From positions 10,438,703 through 10,502,702 of the forward strand of contig CM119263.1 in assembly GCA_051294375.1 (NCBI GenBank): a stretch of DNA of 64,000 bases, given 5' to 3'. Position 1 is the stretch's first letter, and each line of letters starts with the position of its first letter. The stretch comes from Paraspadella gotoi. Its lineage: Eukaryota; Chaetognatha. Under the pieces are notes generated by a model. It was not told the origin of the DNA. It was given only the letters and a program-made list of their open reading frames with translations, and ran no database searches. A program made the translations under genes and the position numbers. Shown here piece by piece: positions 31,191 through 45,785 of the stretch.

Positions 31191-34100
31191 GTGATCGGGA
31201 AAGACGCACACCGAGCAAACGTAACCGACACGAACCAGGCAGCTCACGCCCCACACACGACAGGAAGATCCAGACGTTTATGTTCTATATCAGTGGATAG
31301 GTTTCTACAGTCCTGAGCAATAGCGTGATTCGTATTATACTGCACATTTGTCAAGACCATGAAAATGCCCGTTGATTATCATGATACAAGAGTCGGGGCC
31401 CGCAGGAAGACATATTCATAGAACACATAGCACAACCTACCAGGCACCTTAATTAGTGTATACAATCCACAACCTCCAACGCTTCTTATCTCTTAAGGCC
31501 GTACCGCAAAGACAGCCCCTGCTGCGACTCGATCAAGAGATGCAGTTCCGGCTATCAGTCAGATGCATACCCCCAACCGTAAGCGAAAACCAAAACCTTT
31601 GGTAGCCGTAATAAATCTTTCTTGATCTATACATAACTTACCCGCTATCTCAGAAACCGATCTCTCTCCTATCTTTAATTAACAATCTCAATACTCATCC
31701 TCATCAATCAATCCAAATAACCATCTTTCTTCAATTGCTCTTTATCGGATTCTCTTCCTCTGGGCGTCTATTCTACTCAAATCCGTTCTACAAGACCACA
31801 GATCTAAATCGTTCAATCTTAATGACCTTCCAAACCCTTCTCCTTGAGGTGTTCATATTCGTCCGACTCTGAAAGCCTCGCTTCTCAATCTCTCTCTCTC
31901 GCTCTTCCGTGGGATCGCATAACGGACTTTCCTCCTAATGTTTTGGGTAATAAGCTCAATACAGTGATTAAATTGATGATTACAGCGAAAGGGACCTGAC
32001 GTGGGAGTAAAGGAATGAAAGATAAACTACGTGGCAGAGTGCAAAAGTATAAATACCATACAAGAGATTCTTCAAGTAGACTTTAACAAATAGGACAAAA
32101 AAAAAGAATTTAGACAGGGTAAACATATATCGAAACATTAGTACTTAGTATACCTACCCTATATTACCTGTAACGTAGAACAAAAAACGAATGTGAATAA
32201 AATCTATGTTACTACTTATTAAAAATTTCAGTTAAAAGACCATAGCATTCGCATTATTATTATGGAAATAAGGTGTGGGCACTGCGACAGCTTATTCCAT
32301 ATAAAAAATTATATCTTGACCAATAATTAAAAAACGAGGGGCCAAGAAGGAGTAGGCAAGGCCTTGCGCTTTACGACTAGTCAAACCACAGTTTTCATCT
32401 CAGTTGATGTGGGTAACCTGGGCCCGCCGTTCAAATTTTTCTTGTTTGAGGGCCTGAAAGATAACATTTTATTTTTTTGGGTCGGGAATTGGATTATACA
32501 CTATTTTCCGATATTTTAATTATTGGAGCATTATTGAATACCATTACTTATGTGATCAGAATGTTAAAAACAACTAACGACGTAATTAAACGGCTATAAG
32601 TTTTTTCCGGCGTGAGCCTGAAAAGATAGTCCTGAATAGGACAGTTCCGGATTAAGAATTGCTGGGGATCAGATACATTAACTTCTCTATTTCCTACCTT
32701 ATCGCACACATACTTAATAGCGGTGTGTTAGGTCTAGGCGCCATTAAAATTATTTACCGTAATTAGGATGTAAATCAGTGGTAATCGGATAATTTACCTA
32801 AAATAGACAAAAGGATTGAACTCCCCGTAACTTTACCTTTGATAAGTGCGCTAATAGGAAACCAAAATACCTTGGCCGCAGTTACATTATAGGCAGCGAT
32901 GGACTGCAATATGCTTCACTCTCAGCTTTTTCAATTAAATCTGGCTCGCAGGAATAATTTTCCAAAATTGTACTTCCCTGGTCTGCTGCATCTTAACAAA
33001 ACCGGGAATTTATGGAGCACAGGGGATAACCCTTTTGGCGAAACGGTTTTGCGCTTGCTATTGTCGTCGAAAACGGTGAGTAGATATCACGTATGATTTG
33101 ATCCATCACCGCAAGATGCGCCAAGGCGAATTCGTCCGGGGACGCACGCCCGCGTACTTTTTACTTTAATTAATCCGCAACATTTTATTATAAAACGATA
33201 TTAAATTGCAATAAAATCCGAAAAAGGTCGCATTAAAGGGTAGGGAGAAGGGGAAGGGGGCTCAGTAGTCTTAGAGGACTGATATAGTATATAAATAGCG
33301 GGTTGTGGATCTCTGAAGGATTCGCATAAGCTCACAAAATTAATTATTTATATTCCTGACGATCATATGAGTAGATTTAATAGTAGAATTGCTTATTCTA
33401 CCAGCCTCCTTGAGTATGAAATGAGCGACAACCACAAGAACGACCACAAAAAGACGGGATTCGATACTTCATAATTACTGTATCTCATGGTAACTAGACG
33501 ATAAGGGTTCAAGTACCGCGTCACTGCAAGAGACTACTCAACGAACGGTGACTTCGCTCAGCTTAGCAGGGAGGTCTTAAAATCGAGAGACGGAGGCGAA
33601 TTAGCGCACAGACGAGACCTTTGGCCTTTCCTCGTCAAGGATTACGTTGTCACGATGAACTCAAGGTTAATATCGAACTAAAGCGAGGCGTGAATGCTCG
33701 GGAGATGTCTTTGAAGCCGAATCGCTACGCTCCGCCTTTCCTTCTTCAGACTTTTGCTTCCTATTTTTGTAGAAGTTAATATTTTTTTCTCATCTTTCTG
33801 CATCCACCAGGCCTTAAATATCCCCATCTTAACGATATCATTTACAGGCGTAATTATTCGAAATCGATGTTTTACTATAGCTCCTTTCTGCATTGCAAGG
33901 TCGTATTTTATTTTTTTATTTTTACCTGTTATGTTAAATCTTTTCTAAAGTAAGAAGTAATTCTAATACAAATTAATATGCGCTTGTATAAATATTTCTT
34001 ATTGATAGATGCCTAAGATAGGAATGGTAGAGATTAATCGACCAGAAATATAACAATTATAATTCTTATTTTTATTCTTACCCCTCCATATACTCCCATC

Positions 34101-37100
34101 AGCCTACACTGGTTTTTTCTCATATTTCAATCTTTTATTTCCCTTGATCCTCCGCACCGGAAATGGCCTACTCTATCAGTCGCCAAAGCCCATTCCGGCC
34201 GTTGCGCAGTATCCAATGGAATCAAGCCAGGAGGAGGCGTCTTAACTATCGACGATTAACCATAAAGAAAAAAGCGGAATCAATTTGCTCCAAACAATAA
34301 ATAATAATTCAACCTAACAGTCATTACTTAATTGCAAGCAAGATCTAAATTCTGTCGCAATCAAGAAAACAATGGAAGTTGAATTTTTAATACCAATAGA
34401 AAAGGTGAGTCGTAATATGTTTAATTTTTGTTTATTGTGTAACACTAATAGCTAACAAAAAACCCAAAAACAAACTACTTATAAAAAACTTTATTGCGAT
34501 CGTTTATTTTTTCCGAAAGGTAGTGCAAATATGGTGGGCTATATTCGATCAAAGATAAACATTTTGAGTGTGCCTACTTTCAGTTAACAGACAGAAAGAC
34601 AAGTCCGTATGGATCTATGATAATTTAGAAACCATGGCCATTTTTTATTCTTTCAGGTCAGAAAAAATATCTTGCGTAAACCGCACTGTAGCATTTCCAA
34701 AATCCGCCTGGCGTATCTTAAAAGGGCCTTAGGTTTGGGTTTTATTCCTCACAAGTCCATAAAGAGCAGTCGGCCGAAAGAGTGCTTCAATGAAAACTCA
34801 GCTCAAGAGGTATAATCATTGGCGATATGGCTAGGGCTCATTAAAAGGGCAACTCAGAAATCAGAAAAAGTCACTTTAAAAAATTGGTTACCAATGACCT
34901 AAAGAGAGAAACAATCTGAGAATGACATTGAGTAAGATGTCAGGTTTATTTGCTAAGCAAAGACTTGCCTTACAAGCTTGATGCTATTTCATTTTTTGTT
35001 GTAGAATATTGTGATAATTTAAAAGGTCCGGATTTCTGGCATAACTCTCTGAGGTACCCAAGTCTTAGAATAAATCTTTAGTTTTAAGACCAAAGCTCGA
35101 ATTTAAAAAACAGGCACGCCTTTCTAACCGAAGATGTCCAGTCTTGGAATAAAGGCTTCGTGTGCTGTGAAGGGACGATAGCTCCGAGAGGGCGCCGACG
35201 CATTCATCGAGAGGGCTTAGAGGACGGACTGCAGCACGCGCGAAAGGAATTACCGCCGAGGGATTTTCTACAAGACGGCCAACTCGGGCGAAAAAAAGCG
35301 AGAGTCATAATACAGTGACCGGGAAGGCGAGTGTGGGTGAGGAAAAGGGGGAGTCTATATGTTGTCAAATTTTCTTAGTTTGTGCGTTGTATTGTATGTA
35401 CTGTTTTGTATAGTATCTTGCGTACTTGTGGTTGCCAATAATTGTCGCCGTCGTTGTCGTCATGACTGAGGGCAGGGAGAAGAGAATTGAAAGGTAAGGA
35501 GCTAGAATGAAAGAGACGTCGTCGTCGTGCGTCGTAAAACGTCCGTACGTCCGTCGTCGACGACGGCGGCCCGTGCTCTCTTAATATTTCACATGCACTT
35601 CTCAACCATACAGCGCGCGTTTGTTTCGTAATTAGCTCTCCGGGAATGCCGAACGAGTATCTTCCATTCTTCAGATAAACCTGAGCTCTCATCTCGTCCT
35701 TAGTTTTATTTTTTTTTTCTCAGAACATAACATGTTTTACTTTTTTTTGATACCGAGTAAATATATAAATTGATTAGCATTATGCTTTACTAAATCTTAG
35801 TTGTAGACCAAGGTGAAAAAATTGTAGTGAAAATTTTTAACTCAAGGATATTATTGATTTAAAAACAAAAAAATTGATAAGACTTTATGACAATAAAAGA
35901 TTTTTGTCTTCTCCTCACATTTAATAACTTTCTTTCTCGAAGGAAAAACTACTTCCATTTTTAATTCTTTAATTTCAAATTTGATTCAATATATCTCGAT
36001 TCAATCTTTTTCTCTATTTAATCTCCCTACCCCGATCCCCGCTCCCCTACTCACCAACAACCTATCCGCCGCCGCCTTCGATCCGCCGTCTTCTCCATTC
36101 GAAGCGACAAAGTTTTTCAAGGCCGACTTTTATCAATGTAATGTCGTCGTCTGTCGTCGTCTGTCGTCGTCGTCGTCGTCGTCCGTCGTGCGTCACACGT
36201 CGTCGTCGTCGTCGTCTTTGCGTCGTCCGTCGTCGTCGTTATTTTTAGATATCTCTCCGTCGTGTTTGATGAACAGATAGGCTTTTTTTGTTGTCCCTTT
36301 CACATTCCGACTTCTTTTTAATGAAGTCCGTTTCACCTCGGGTCCAGATTCTGTGTTGTCTGTAATTTGCCTCTCGCGCTCTTTTTTTGTTATTTATCAT
36401 ATTTTCCGCTTTTTGTTGATGACTTTTCTGACGGATCAGGCCGACACTATTTCGTCTTTTCGTCGGTTTACCGAACTAGGAATAACAACAACAACAAACC
36501 AAAATCCGATTGGAAGTCAACTACAGAATTAGAATTCCGCGTTTAACGCGAAAAATATCATGACATGGTGGAGTGCGTAGTTAATGTGTGTAATATTTTA
36601 AATTCAAATAACCTAATGATAAAATCGGGAAGGCAAAAATAGTAGTGTTAGTCCATTGAACGGTTGATATATTGAAAAATTTAATTACTAATAGATAAAT
36701 ACGTAATACTAAAACCAATAAAAAAATTATAACAATGATAACACAGTTTGAACTGAAACCGTCTTTCTGCTTTAATCTTTCATTTTTTTTCCTTCAAATT
36801 CTTGACTTAAGTTAAAAAAGCGAATGCGCTGACTCATCCGACTAAGTTTCGCAGTTAGAAAAAGGATTTGTTTATTTCTTCGTCTGACTTTTTCTTTTTT
36901 TTATTCCTTTTCAATTTTTTAAATTTATCTCTTCGTGAATAATTCGTTTTCGTAAGGAGATAGCCGTTCCCGTTATTTACATTACCACTATCGATATTTT
37001 CCTCTTTTTTTTTTTTTAAGGATAGTCATAAGTTAATTCCAGATTTCTCCCCCTCGGATCGGTGGCGCCATCGAGATTTCAATCTCTCGCATAATCTGCG

Positions 37101-40100
37101 GGATATGCCTCGAGCCCCCGGAGGGCATCCTTTGTCTTCGGAGCCGAGCCCTTCCGTCCACTCCTTCTCACCCAACTCCTCCGCTTATCACTTCAACCCA
37201 ACTCGACAGGCGAAAACACTCGATCCGTAACGGCGCTCGACGTGGTCGACCGGCGACTAATCGAGAACTCCAGACACTCGCGGAGCCGGGCCTTTTCGTC
37301 GTAGTCATCGGTCGTCGTGGTTCCGTCGTCTTTGGAATTTGTTATCCGCATAGCAGTTACCGTATTATCAAATTACTTACAATTAACAGAGACATAGTTT
37401 ACTAACAATTCGCAAAAAAAAAAAAAAAAAAAAAATCGGACTAGTTTCAGCTTTTTATCTTTCTTATTTCAATTTTCAAAATTTAGTAATTTTGGCCGAA
37501 TATTCACACCAAGGCTCATGTACAAAATTATTCTAAAAAAGTTGTTATCAAAGCATCGTCTCTTCATAATATCATCTCTATCATCGTCGTCGTCGTCGTT
37601 TTTTTCCCGCGCAATCCCAGTCCACTCCAATCATCGGCGCCAAACGACCGACTTCGACTCTGAAGAGTTTCGACGCGTGAATTCTCGATTACGGCACTGA
37701 AGCAGAAAAATTCCAAAAAAGAAAGAATCTCGAAAACTAAAAAAAAATACAAATTATAAATCCGAAAAATAACAGGGATCTTGGATCCCCGTGCTCACCC
37801 TCATCTCGACAATCTCAACAAAAAGAGCGGTAAATATGATTTAATTCTAAAAATGTCCACTGGAAGACTGCTCGCACTATCTCACCCTAGACCCCTACTC
37901 CCGCCCCCTCTTACACCTCCCCCTCCCCTTTCTCCTCGAGGCGCCGCAGTACAACAAGTAAAGTTTGATCTTTCTTTTCGATGTTTCCGGTACTGATTTC
38001 TTCCGCCGCCTTTGTAAGTCGAAAGAAAAAAAGGAAGCAGGAAAATTTATGATTGGAGAATAATGTAGTAAAAGCATGTATATTATATACTAATTATTAA
38101 CAGGGAGGTTCGCACATGGACTGTTCTGTCTTGAAAGCTTACAGGGTCTTGCAATGTTATTATATTATAAAAGGAATTATAGGGTCTACCAAATAGCAAG
38201 AGTCTTTCAAGGTCTTTTCCAGCCAAAGAGTCTTATCACAAGAGTCTTTGCCAAAGGTCAGAGACATGATAGTTTGTTTTATTGATAATAAATGGAATTA
38301 TACTATTTCATAAAGTTTATAATATAAACCTATTGGCGATGGATGTATGATTGAAAACAGAGAAAAATCACAAATTGACACTCATAGGAAAAAGATACGA
38401 TTCTGGTCCGAAGCAATAAGAAATTATGTTATGTTTAATTATAAATAACCATGTATACAAACTTCATAGAAGTATTATTTATTATTATTGATTAAAATGA
38501 TACGAAAAGATGTTTAAGATTCGGTGAAACAAAAAACATGAGGGGCACACATAGGTACGATTGGGAAGCGAGGATATTGCCTAAGAGCTTGGCGGGAAAT
38601 CAGGTCGAGGGACGCGAACGAGGATCAGACGAACTATGGACAAAACATTTTAAAATTTTTAGGCGTTCAATTGTTTGTGTTAGAATTTTATCAAATGCGG
38701 CAAATATAGAAATTTTTCATTTTTAATTTAGTAATATAATCGACTCCTGTTGTAAATCCTTAATAACCGTTATTGTGTATTTGCTTTCCTAAAATTTTCG
38801 AACAGTTCCGTTCTAAGAACTCCCTGCGAATACTCATTTATTGGGCAAAAAATGTTTAAAGAAATTGATCAGACCGAAAATTACACAACAACATCGAGAG
38901 GTCCCACGTTTTCACGCTCAGCGAGAAAAAAACATGACTATATCTGCACACGGAGGGTACTAAAACGCCACTCGCGTCACCACATCAGTCAACAACACAA
39001 GCAGCAACAACAACGACATCAACGCATTAATTAATGCCCTTCAGAGAGAAAAAAAGCTCCTCAGCCGACGACGCACACGCTTGATAGGCCCCTCAAACCC
39101 CAACGAAGAAGAAGCGATAAACCCACTAGAAAAAAAAGTAAGTATCCTTCGAACGCAAGATTTACGCAGCGGAAAATAAATTCGAAAAACATTTCTCTAG
39201 GAGTTTTTCGATTCCGCAAACGGAAACGATGATGAAAATTGGTTTTTTTTTTATAATAAAAGAAAACCTGATAAAGTTAGTAAACAGTATGAGGAAGAAA
39301 AAAGAGATAAGGCGGAAAAATGTAAAAAGCAACAGATAAAAAATATATAAAAAATGAAAAAAAATGTATCGTGAATAAAAAGAGGAATGCGATTTTTTCC
39401 TATTTTTATTTATCAGAGGAAAAATCGTTCTCGAGAAACTTAGCTTTCCGAATTTTTTCTCGCCTTTTTTTTCAACTAATTTTCTTTTTTCAGCTTTTTT
39501 TTTTTCCTTGAGCTGTTTTGGTCTCTGTTACTTCTTATTTTTTGGTTTAATATCTTTTTGCGATTTTTCAGATTTTTTATTTATTTCATATTCATCTTTT
39601 CCTCTGTTTTAATTTTTTAAATTATGTTTTAAATTTTTCGATTGAAAAACTAACGTAGCAATTACTTACAGACAAATTTATCGTTTTAAGAGAAACATTT
39701 AATACTATAATCCTTGGCGGCATAAAATCAACGTGAATTTTTTTTTCATTATTGGCCGCCGTTTTTTCTAGTGTCCTCATTAGTAAACTTTTATGTATAA
39801 CAATTTACTTATTTTATACGCTTTTTAATCATCAAGGTTCCTACTTTACATAATGAAGAATTAAGGCAATATTTTTGTTTTAATTACAACTAATAAATTA
39901 GACTCTAAATATTTTATTTTATTTAAATTTAAAGGAAAAATTTAAAATTTAATTTATTTCCAACTATAATAGATTTAATTCACTATATAGATTTAATTCA
40001 CTATATAGATTAATTGCACTTCATATAGTTTTAATTCCTATTATTAAGCTGATTAGCTATAATATTTTATTTAGTTTCAACAAACCATTTCACTCGTTTA

Positions 40101-43100
40101 TTTTCTTCCTCTCATCCAAACTAATCACCAATTGCAAATTCGTTATGAGTGAAGTCCTTCCGTCTTCCATCACAAAAGCTCACTACACTTTCCCACAATT
40201 TCCCCTCTGATTTTTCAAGGCCAAGTTTCTGCTCGTGTCTGAATCGCCTTCCTTTCCTAGTCGAAAAAAACGAGAGTAGATAAAGGTTATTCTCCTCTCT
40301 CTAACTCTCTCTCCGCAAAAAACAAAAAATAAAAAAAAAAAATAAAAAAAAACATCTCCTCTGCTCTAATCTCTGCTCTCAAAGACTCTGCTACCTCATC
40401 ATCTCTCTCTGCTCTCTCATCAGTCCTCTTTAAGGGAGAAAGGAGCACAAGTTTATTGGGCCCTATATTCATTAGTTAGAGCTTAATTTTTCTACTTTAG
40501 AAAAACGTCGAAAACCCGCAACCCTCTATCATTTCGGAAGGGAGATATAGAGAGTTACCAAATGAAATTTCTTTGAAAAATTCCTGGCGCCTAAAACTGA
40601 TTGTACGGAGGTCATTCATTTTTTGGTTAGGCAATATCCTCATCGCTGAATTCTTGGGTCCATGCATCCCTTTTTTTTTTAAAATTACGGCTACATTTAC
40701 ATGAGAAAAAAAAAGTACAAAAGAATTTGAAAATTACACAAATCTTGAGACAGCAAAAAAAAAATAAGAAAAAAAAATTTTTTTGGCCTAAAAGCGATGC
40801 TAAGAAGGACCCGTGTGAAAAATCGTCCTAAATTATCTAATGGACAAGTCGCCGCTATTTTTATCTTTCTTTGTTTGCTTTTTAATCTGAAAATTTTTTT
40901 AGCAGTTTCATAAACAACTTTGTATTCGTTTCGTAAAACTTTTTTCAGCAGTAAGGATAAATTTTTTTCTTTGATTTCAAGAAGGTTTTTAATTTTTATT
41001 ACCATACTGCAACTAAACAAGAAAGCATAATGAAAGCGATCGCCTACGTGAACTAATCGATAAGCCAGAAGAAATAACAAAAGAAAGTTGCCATAAAATC
41101 AATCACTTACCAGTCTTAATCCTACATAATTTAGAATTTTACATATTAGTTTTTAGAAAATTTTTGATTGAAAAAAAAGTGAATTGAGCGTAAAATAAAG
41201 CGTTTTGGAGAATAAAACAAACGTCGCAATGAGGACAGTGAATCAACCACCAGATCAAAGGTAGATAAACAAACAAGTAAAGCAAGAAGAGATGACGTTT
41301 TGTTTCGTAAAGAAAAAATAAACTGCTTTGAGTGGCGCGCTTTAGCTAGAAGATTTTACTTTAACAGAAACCTCAAACGCTTGAATTTTTGGTCTGTCAT
41401 TTTTTTTTAGTTATTTTTTTTCCATCATTTTTATTCTCTACTAAAAAGAGCTTTTTTACATTTATTTTTTATTAACAGCAAGTTGCAAAAAGTGCAAGTT
41501 GAAAAAAGTATGGCAGTTGAAAAAGATAAATGCTAAGTGAAAAAAGTATGGGCAAGTAATGAAAAAAAGTATGGCAAAGTTGAAAAAAGTATGCAGAAGT
41601 TGAAAAAGTAAATGCAAGTTGAGAAAAAGTATGTAGAAGTTGAAAAAAGTATGCCAAGTTGAAAATAGTATGCAAGTTGAAAAAAAAGTATAATACAAGT
41701 TGAAAAAATTATGCAAGTTGAAACTAAGATATGGCAAGTTAAAGAATGCAAAGGTGAAAAAATGAAAAAAGGTTAAAAGAAAGTATGCAGTGAAAAAAAT
41801 AATACAAAAGTAAAAAAAGTAAATAATGCCAGTTATTAGTGCTCACTAGTCAGTTTAGTTTTTAGTTTTAAGCCCTTGGCGTGAATTTAGCAATGTGAGC
41901 CACTGGTTAATTATGGATTTCAATCTTGCATTTTTGGCTTTCGTCAGAATAAAAAATGGAAAATGACACTATTGGCGAGCGACGGGACAAATAGATACAA
42001 CACCCGATGCTGATTGATAAAATTAATTGAAATTGATTGAAATTTGATTAATTATATTGATTTGCAGGCCAGATACGCCTTTTATCCTAAGTGTCCTGAA
42101 AGGAGATTACAAATGAAGTTTTCAACCTCCGTCTCCGGCTCTCCAAAAAAAGGGTTTCCGTCAATGAGGTACCAAACATCAGTTTATTTTAATTTGAATG
42201 AAATAGAAAAGATGACAAAAAAACTTTTTTTTTTTTTACTCAGAGTTTTTACTTAGCGTAAGAAGCTGCAAAAAGTTTTAATTCTCGCCTATCCATGAGG
42301 CTCATGAGATCACAGTCAAGTTGAGTCTACTAACCATATGGATCACTATATATAGATATCCCAGCGATAAATTGAATTTGGCAACGAGATTAATATTTCA
42401 TTTAATCTAAATATAACATTTTTTTAGTGAAATGAAACAATAATTTTAACAAAAAACAGCTAATGAAAAAATTTAATAATATATATTATTATCAGATTTA
42501 ATTAATTTTATATATCTGAAAAGACGCGAAAAAAATTGATCAAAGAATATACAATTATATAGAGACTAGATATATTATATGAAGCTCATACCTCAGCAGA
42601 CCGAATTCCTCCATTGCTCCCTGAGATGCATACCTCCCTATGGAAGAGGATTTAGTTTATTATTGGTAATATTTTATCAGAGATATTATAAGTGCATAAC
42701 TATAAAACCATTATAAAGTAAACATATAAATAAAAAAAACATAAATAAAATATGTGTTAAGATCTAAATAAAAGCCTTAGAACAAAATATTAGCCCTAGG
42801 TTCAATTTTAGTTATAGCACAATTAATACGCATCGACAGAGCAGCGAAACGATCAAGTGAAACCAATGTCCAATGTAATTGATTTGATTTATAAATAAAT
42901 ATCAATCTTTATTTATATTATATGTAATAGGGGATTAAGTAAAACATAATTTTTAATAGTGTCGCTTTTTATATTTCAGTGTCTCTTTTTTGGGTTAGGA
43001 AACTTTTAGGATCGAGAATAAATGCAGAAAATCTTTATACATGAATGCTTATTTGGGTTTGTTTGTATATAGATACCACAAAAAGATCGGCAGACTATTT

Positions 43101-45313
43101 ATTAATAGGTTTTTGATTATTTAAATATAAAAATGATTTGAATTGCAAATGCTTAGACAATTTAAATTTATTATAAGTGCTGCTGCTGCGTAGTAAGCTG
43201 AATGATGGTAAAAGTGAATAAATCCCTGAAGCAAAAGGTTGCTGGACATGGAGTTAATTTGTTAATTTTATATTGTCCTAAAAAGGAAAAACTATGCAAA
43301 AAATTATGCTTGAAAAAAGTTAATCAGTAACAATTTTGCTAAATCTGATAAATGTTCGCATAAGATATAACTTCTTGCTAAACATCTAGGCCGCGCTGCT
43401 TGCTCCCAATCCACTCGTTTTTTTTTTCTTTTTTTCTTAAGGAAAAAACATAAATACCGGTAAGGTTACATTTTTAAAGCTATGAAAAAGATTCATAAGC
43501 GATTCTTACATGCATATACATCTCTTCTCATCATTGTATGGTAGTGGGAATATACTTATACTCCAAGATACAGTCGTATTTATAGCTTGTCTATGATGTG
43601 CTTTTTGATTTTTATATCCACGCTGTTACAGTCTCGTGCTCTAACTTCGATCAATGATAATGTTAAAGGGGACAAGGGTTTTTCACATAGCAACTATCAC
43701 GAATTAACGGACTATGTTTCTCCTCCCCTTAAGGATTCATAAGGCTAGCAATAAGACAAAAAGAGAAGCATTTTTTAAAAGGCCACTTTCTTTTCTTTAG
43801 CTTTTTCGCTGTTTCCCCGCGATCTCCCATTTGTCGTTTATTATTTTTTCCAGTTATTTAACGTTTACCCAACTCGTTTTTCTTTTTTTTTCTTTTTTTT
43901 TTTTTTTTCGTTTTTCACCATTATTTTTTGTTTATTGCGTCCTTTCTTCTCTCGCTTTTCCCAAAATACTAGAGTAGGCTATACCCCAACTTTCATATTT
44001 ACCTTTCTTTCCTCGCCTATGATTCGCCTTTCTTTCTTTTAACAAACCTTTTAATTATTTCGCCTTATAGCTATTTCTCTATTTAATTCACATTTTTCTT
44101 CAGGCACGTACTTAATCCTTCATTATAAGTTTCACTCTTCCACCTCCCTACCCCGGTTATCAACGCTACCATCACCTTTTTCTCACTGCATCTTTCACGC
44201 CCTCACCTTTTTTTCTCGCGGCTTTCCTTTCTCCTCATCGCCCTTTTTTTTTTCGCAGAGTGGGAACCGTTTCTATAATCGCTGGCAGCCTTTTAACCGC
44301 TCGAAGCTTCCGCTAATGCAGTAACTCGCTTATGAACAATTTGGCGTGAAAAAAAAGAGACGGAAAAAGGAGAGTAAGAACGATGGGAGGGAGAGTGAGG
44401 AGGGGGGAGTGGTGGAGGAAAAGACGAGATTGGAGAAAAAAGGTGAGACAAGGAAATAGAAAAAGAAAAAAGACTAGAAAGGTAAGACAAAAGGAAAGAA
44501 AAGAAAAAGAAAAAGGTAAGACTACAACGGAAGAAAAGAAAAAGAGCGAAATCAGGATATTTTCCGCAAACTTTCGATTTAACGTATCCTTATTTTCCTT
44601 CAAAATTCGTTCAATTTGTTTTCTCTCCATCTCTCTACTCTCATCTGCTCACAACATCAATCTCTCTCCTCCTAATACTCTCTCTTCTCTCTCTTCCATC
44701 ATCTCCTCTCGTACTCATCTCTCTCTCCTCTCTCTAGTCTCTCTCTCTCTCTCCTCCTCTCCCTTAACCGAGCCGACACAGAAAGATAAAGGCCTATGGG
44801 TGCGAGAATATCGTCTCAATTACGAGTCCAGGGTCTAGATCATGATGACACCTTGAGAGAATACTAGTCATATAGATTGTTGAATATTATTCCTTGACTT
44901 TGCTATTGTTTTGAAAGTTGGTCCTTTCCATTTATTATTCGCCTAATTCCATTTTACGTTTTTTTTTCTATTTCTTTTGCATATTTTCTGTTTTTACAAA
45001 CTAACTTCTTTCCCTTCTTCAATCCATCGTCGGTTTTTATAATTACTTTATCAACTCTTCTTTCTTTCATCTTCCTTTGGTCCTTCATAACTTTCCTCTT
45101 CTCTTCCTTTCCTCTTTCCTTGTCTCCTGCCTTCCTATTAGCATTTCTGTCTCATCCTTCTCTTTCTTCTTATGCCATCTTCCTTGTCCCTTATCATATC
45201 TTTCACTCTCTCTCTTCATTTCCATATTATCCTTGTCCTTCTTACTTTCCTCTTCTCTTCTTCCTCCGCTCCAAATTAATTTTGCTTCCAAATCAACAAA
45301 TGCAAATCTTTTA
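31191..45313. other. 14 kb of noisy long-read-like fill, mosaic of neighbouring blocks
   Basis: In order: about 700 bases with no match that I can see; block A again (about 31,890-36,240, matching 11,950-15,317); an inverted piece (36,240-36,480, matching 26,460-26,220); about 540 bases without a match; block C again (37,024-40,300, matching 26,522-29,644). Then follow 3.4 kb seen only here (40,300-43,735) and block D again (43,735-45,090). Extra single bases are scattered throughout, and every candidate frame from the cleaner copies is broken here. Gene predictions in this interval are unreliable; frames such as 40,697-41,080 (minus) are left unnamed for that reason. Confidence 0.8.
41475..41770. 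repeat. minisatellite of AAGTTGAAAAAAGTATGC units
   Basis: About 15 imperfect units of 17-20 bases. The variation in A-run length and single letters is of the size expected from read error, so the true array may be much more regular. It is not a CRISPR array: there are no spacers. Confidence 0.75.
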
Positions 45314-45599
45314 NNNNNNNNNNNNNNNNNNNNNNNNNCTCTTCTCTTCCTTTCCATCTTTCCCTTGTCTCATAACTTTCCTCTCCTATTCTTCCATCTT
45401 CCTTGTCCTTCATACACTTCCTCTTCTCTTCTTTCCTCTTCCTTGTGCCCTTTCATACGCATTTCCTCTCCTGCTTTTCTTTATCCATCTTCCTTGTCCT
45501 TACATACTTCCTCTCTCTCTCATTCCTACATACTTTACTTCCTCTTCATTTTCCTATTCGGCCAATTTTTCGCTCTCCAAATCACAAATCAAAATCTTT

Positions 45600-45785
45600 T
45601 TTTTCATTTTGGGCAAGATCCGAATAGATCTGCAGATATCGTCTTGGAATCGTTAACTTTGTGTCCTACTCATAACTCAAACTTTGCTATGTTGCAGATT
45701 TTTCATTTTGGGGCATCGAATAGATCTCAGATATCGTCTTGGAATCGTTAACTTTTGTGACTCTCTACTTTGCTAATGTTGCACC
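45600..45785. repeat. direct repeat of about 95 bases at the end of the fill
   Basis: The text CGAATAGATCT, CAGATATCGTCTTGGAATCG and TTAACTTT appears at about 45,600-45,700 and again at 45,704-45,785, the second time shorter and cleaner. It looks like the end of the noisy fill followed by the start of the next contig, without trimming. Confidence 0.7.

Noticed and set aside
40697-41080. 127-codon minus-strand frame with Lys-rich helical text
   Set aside because: It lies in the noisy fill, where indels make frames unreliable, and has no second copy to compare. Worth rechecking in polished sequence.
41475-41770. Regular repeats suggesting a CRISPR-like array
   Set aside because: Units are directly adjacent without spacers and the genome is eukaryotic; it is a minisatellite.
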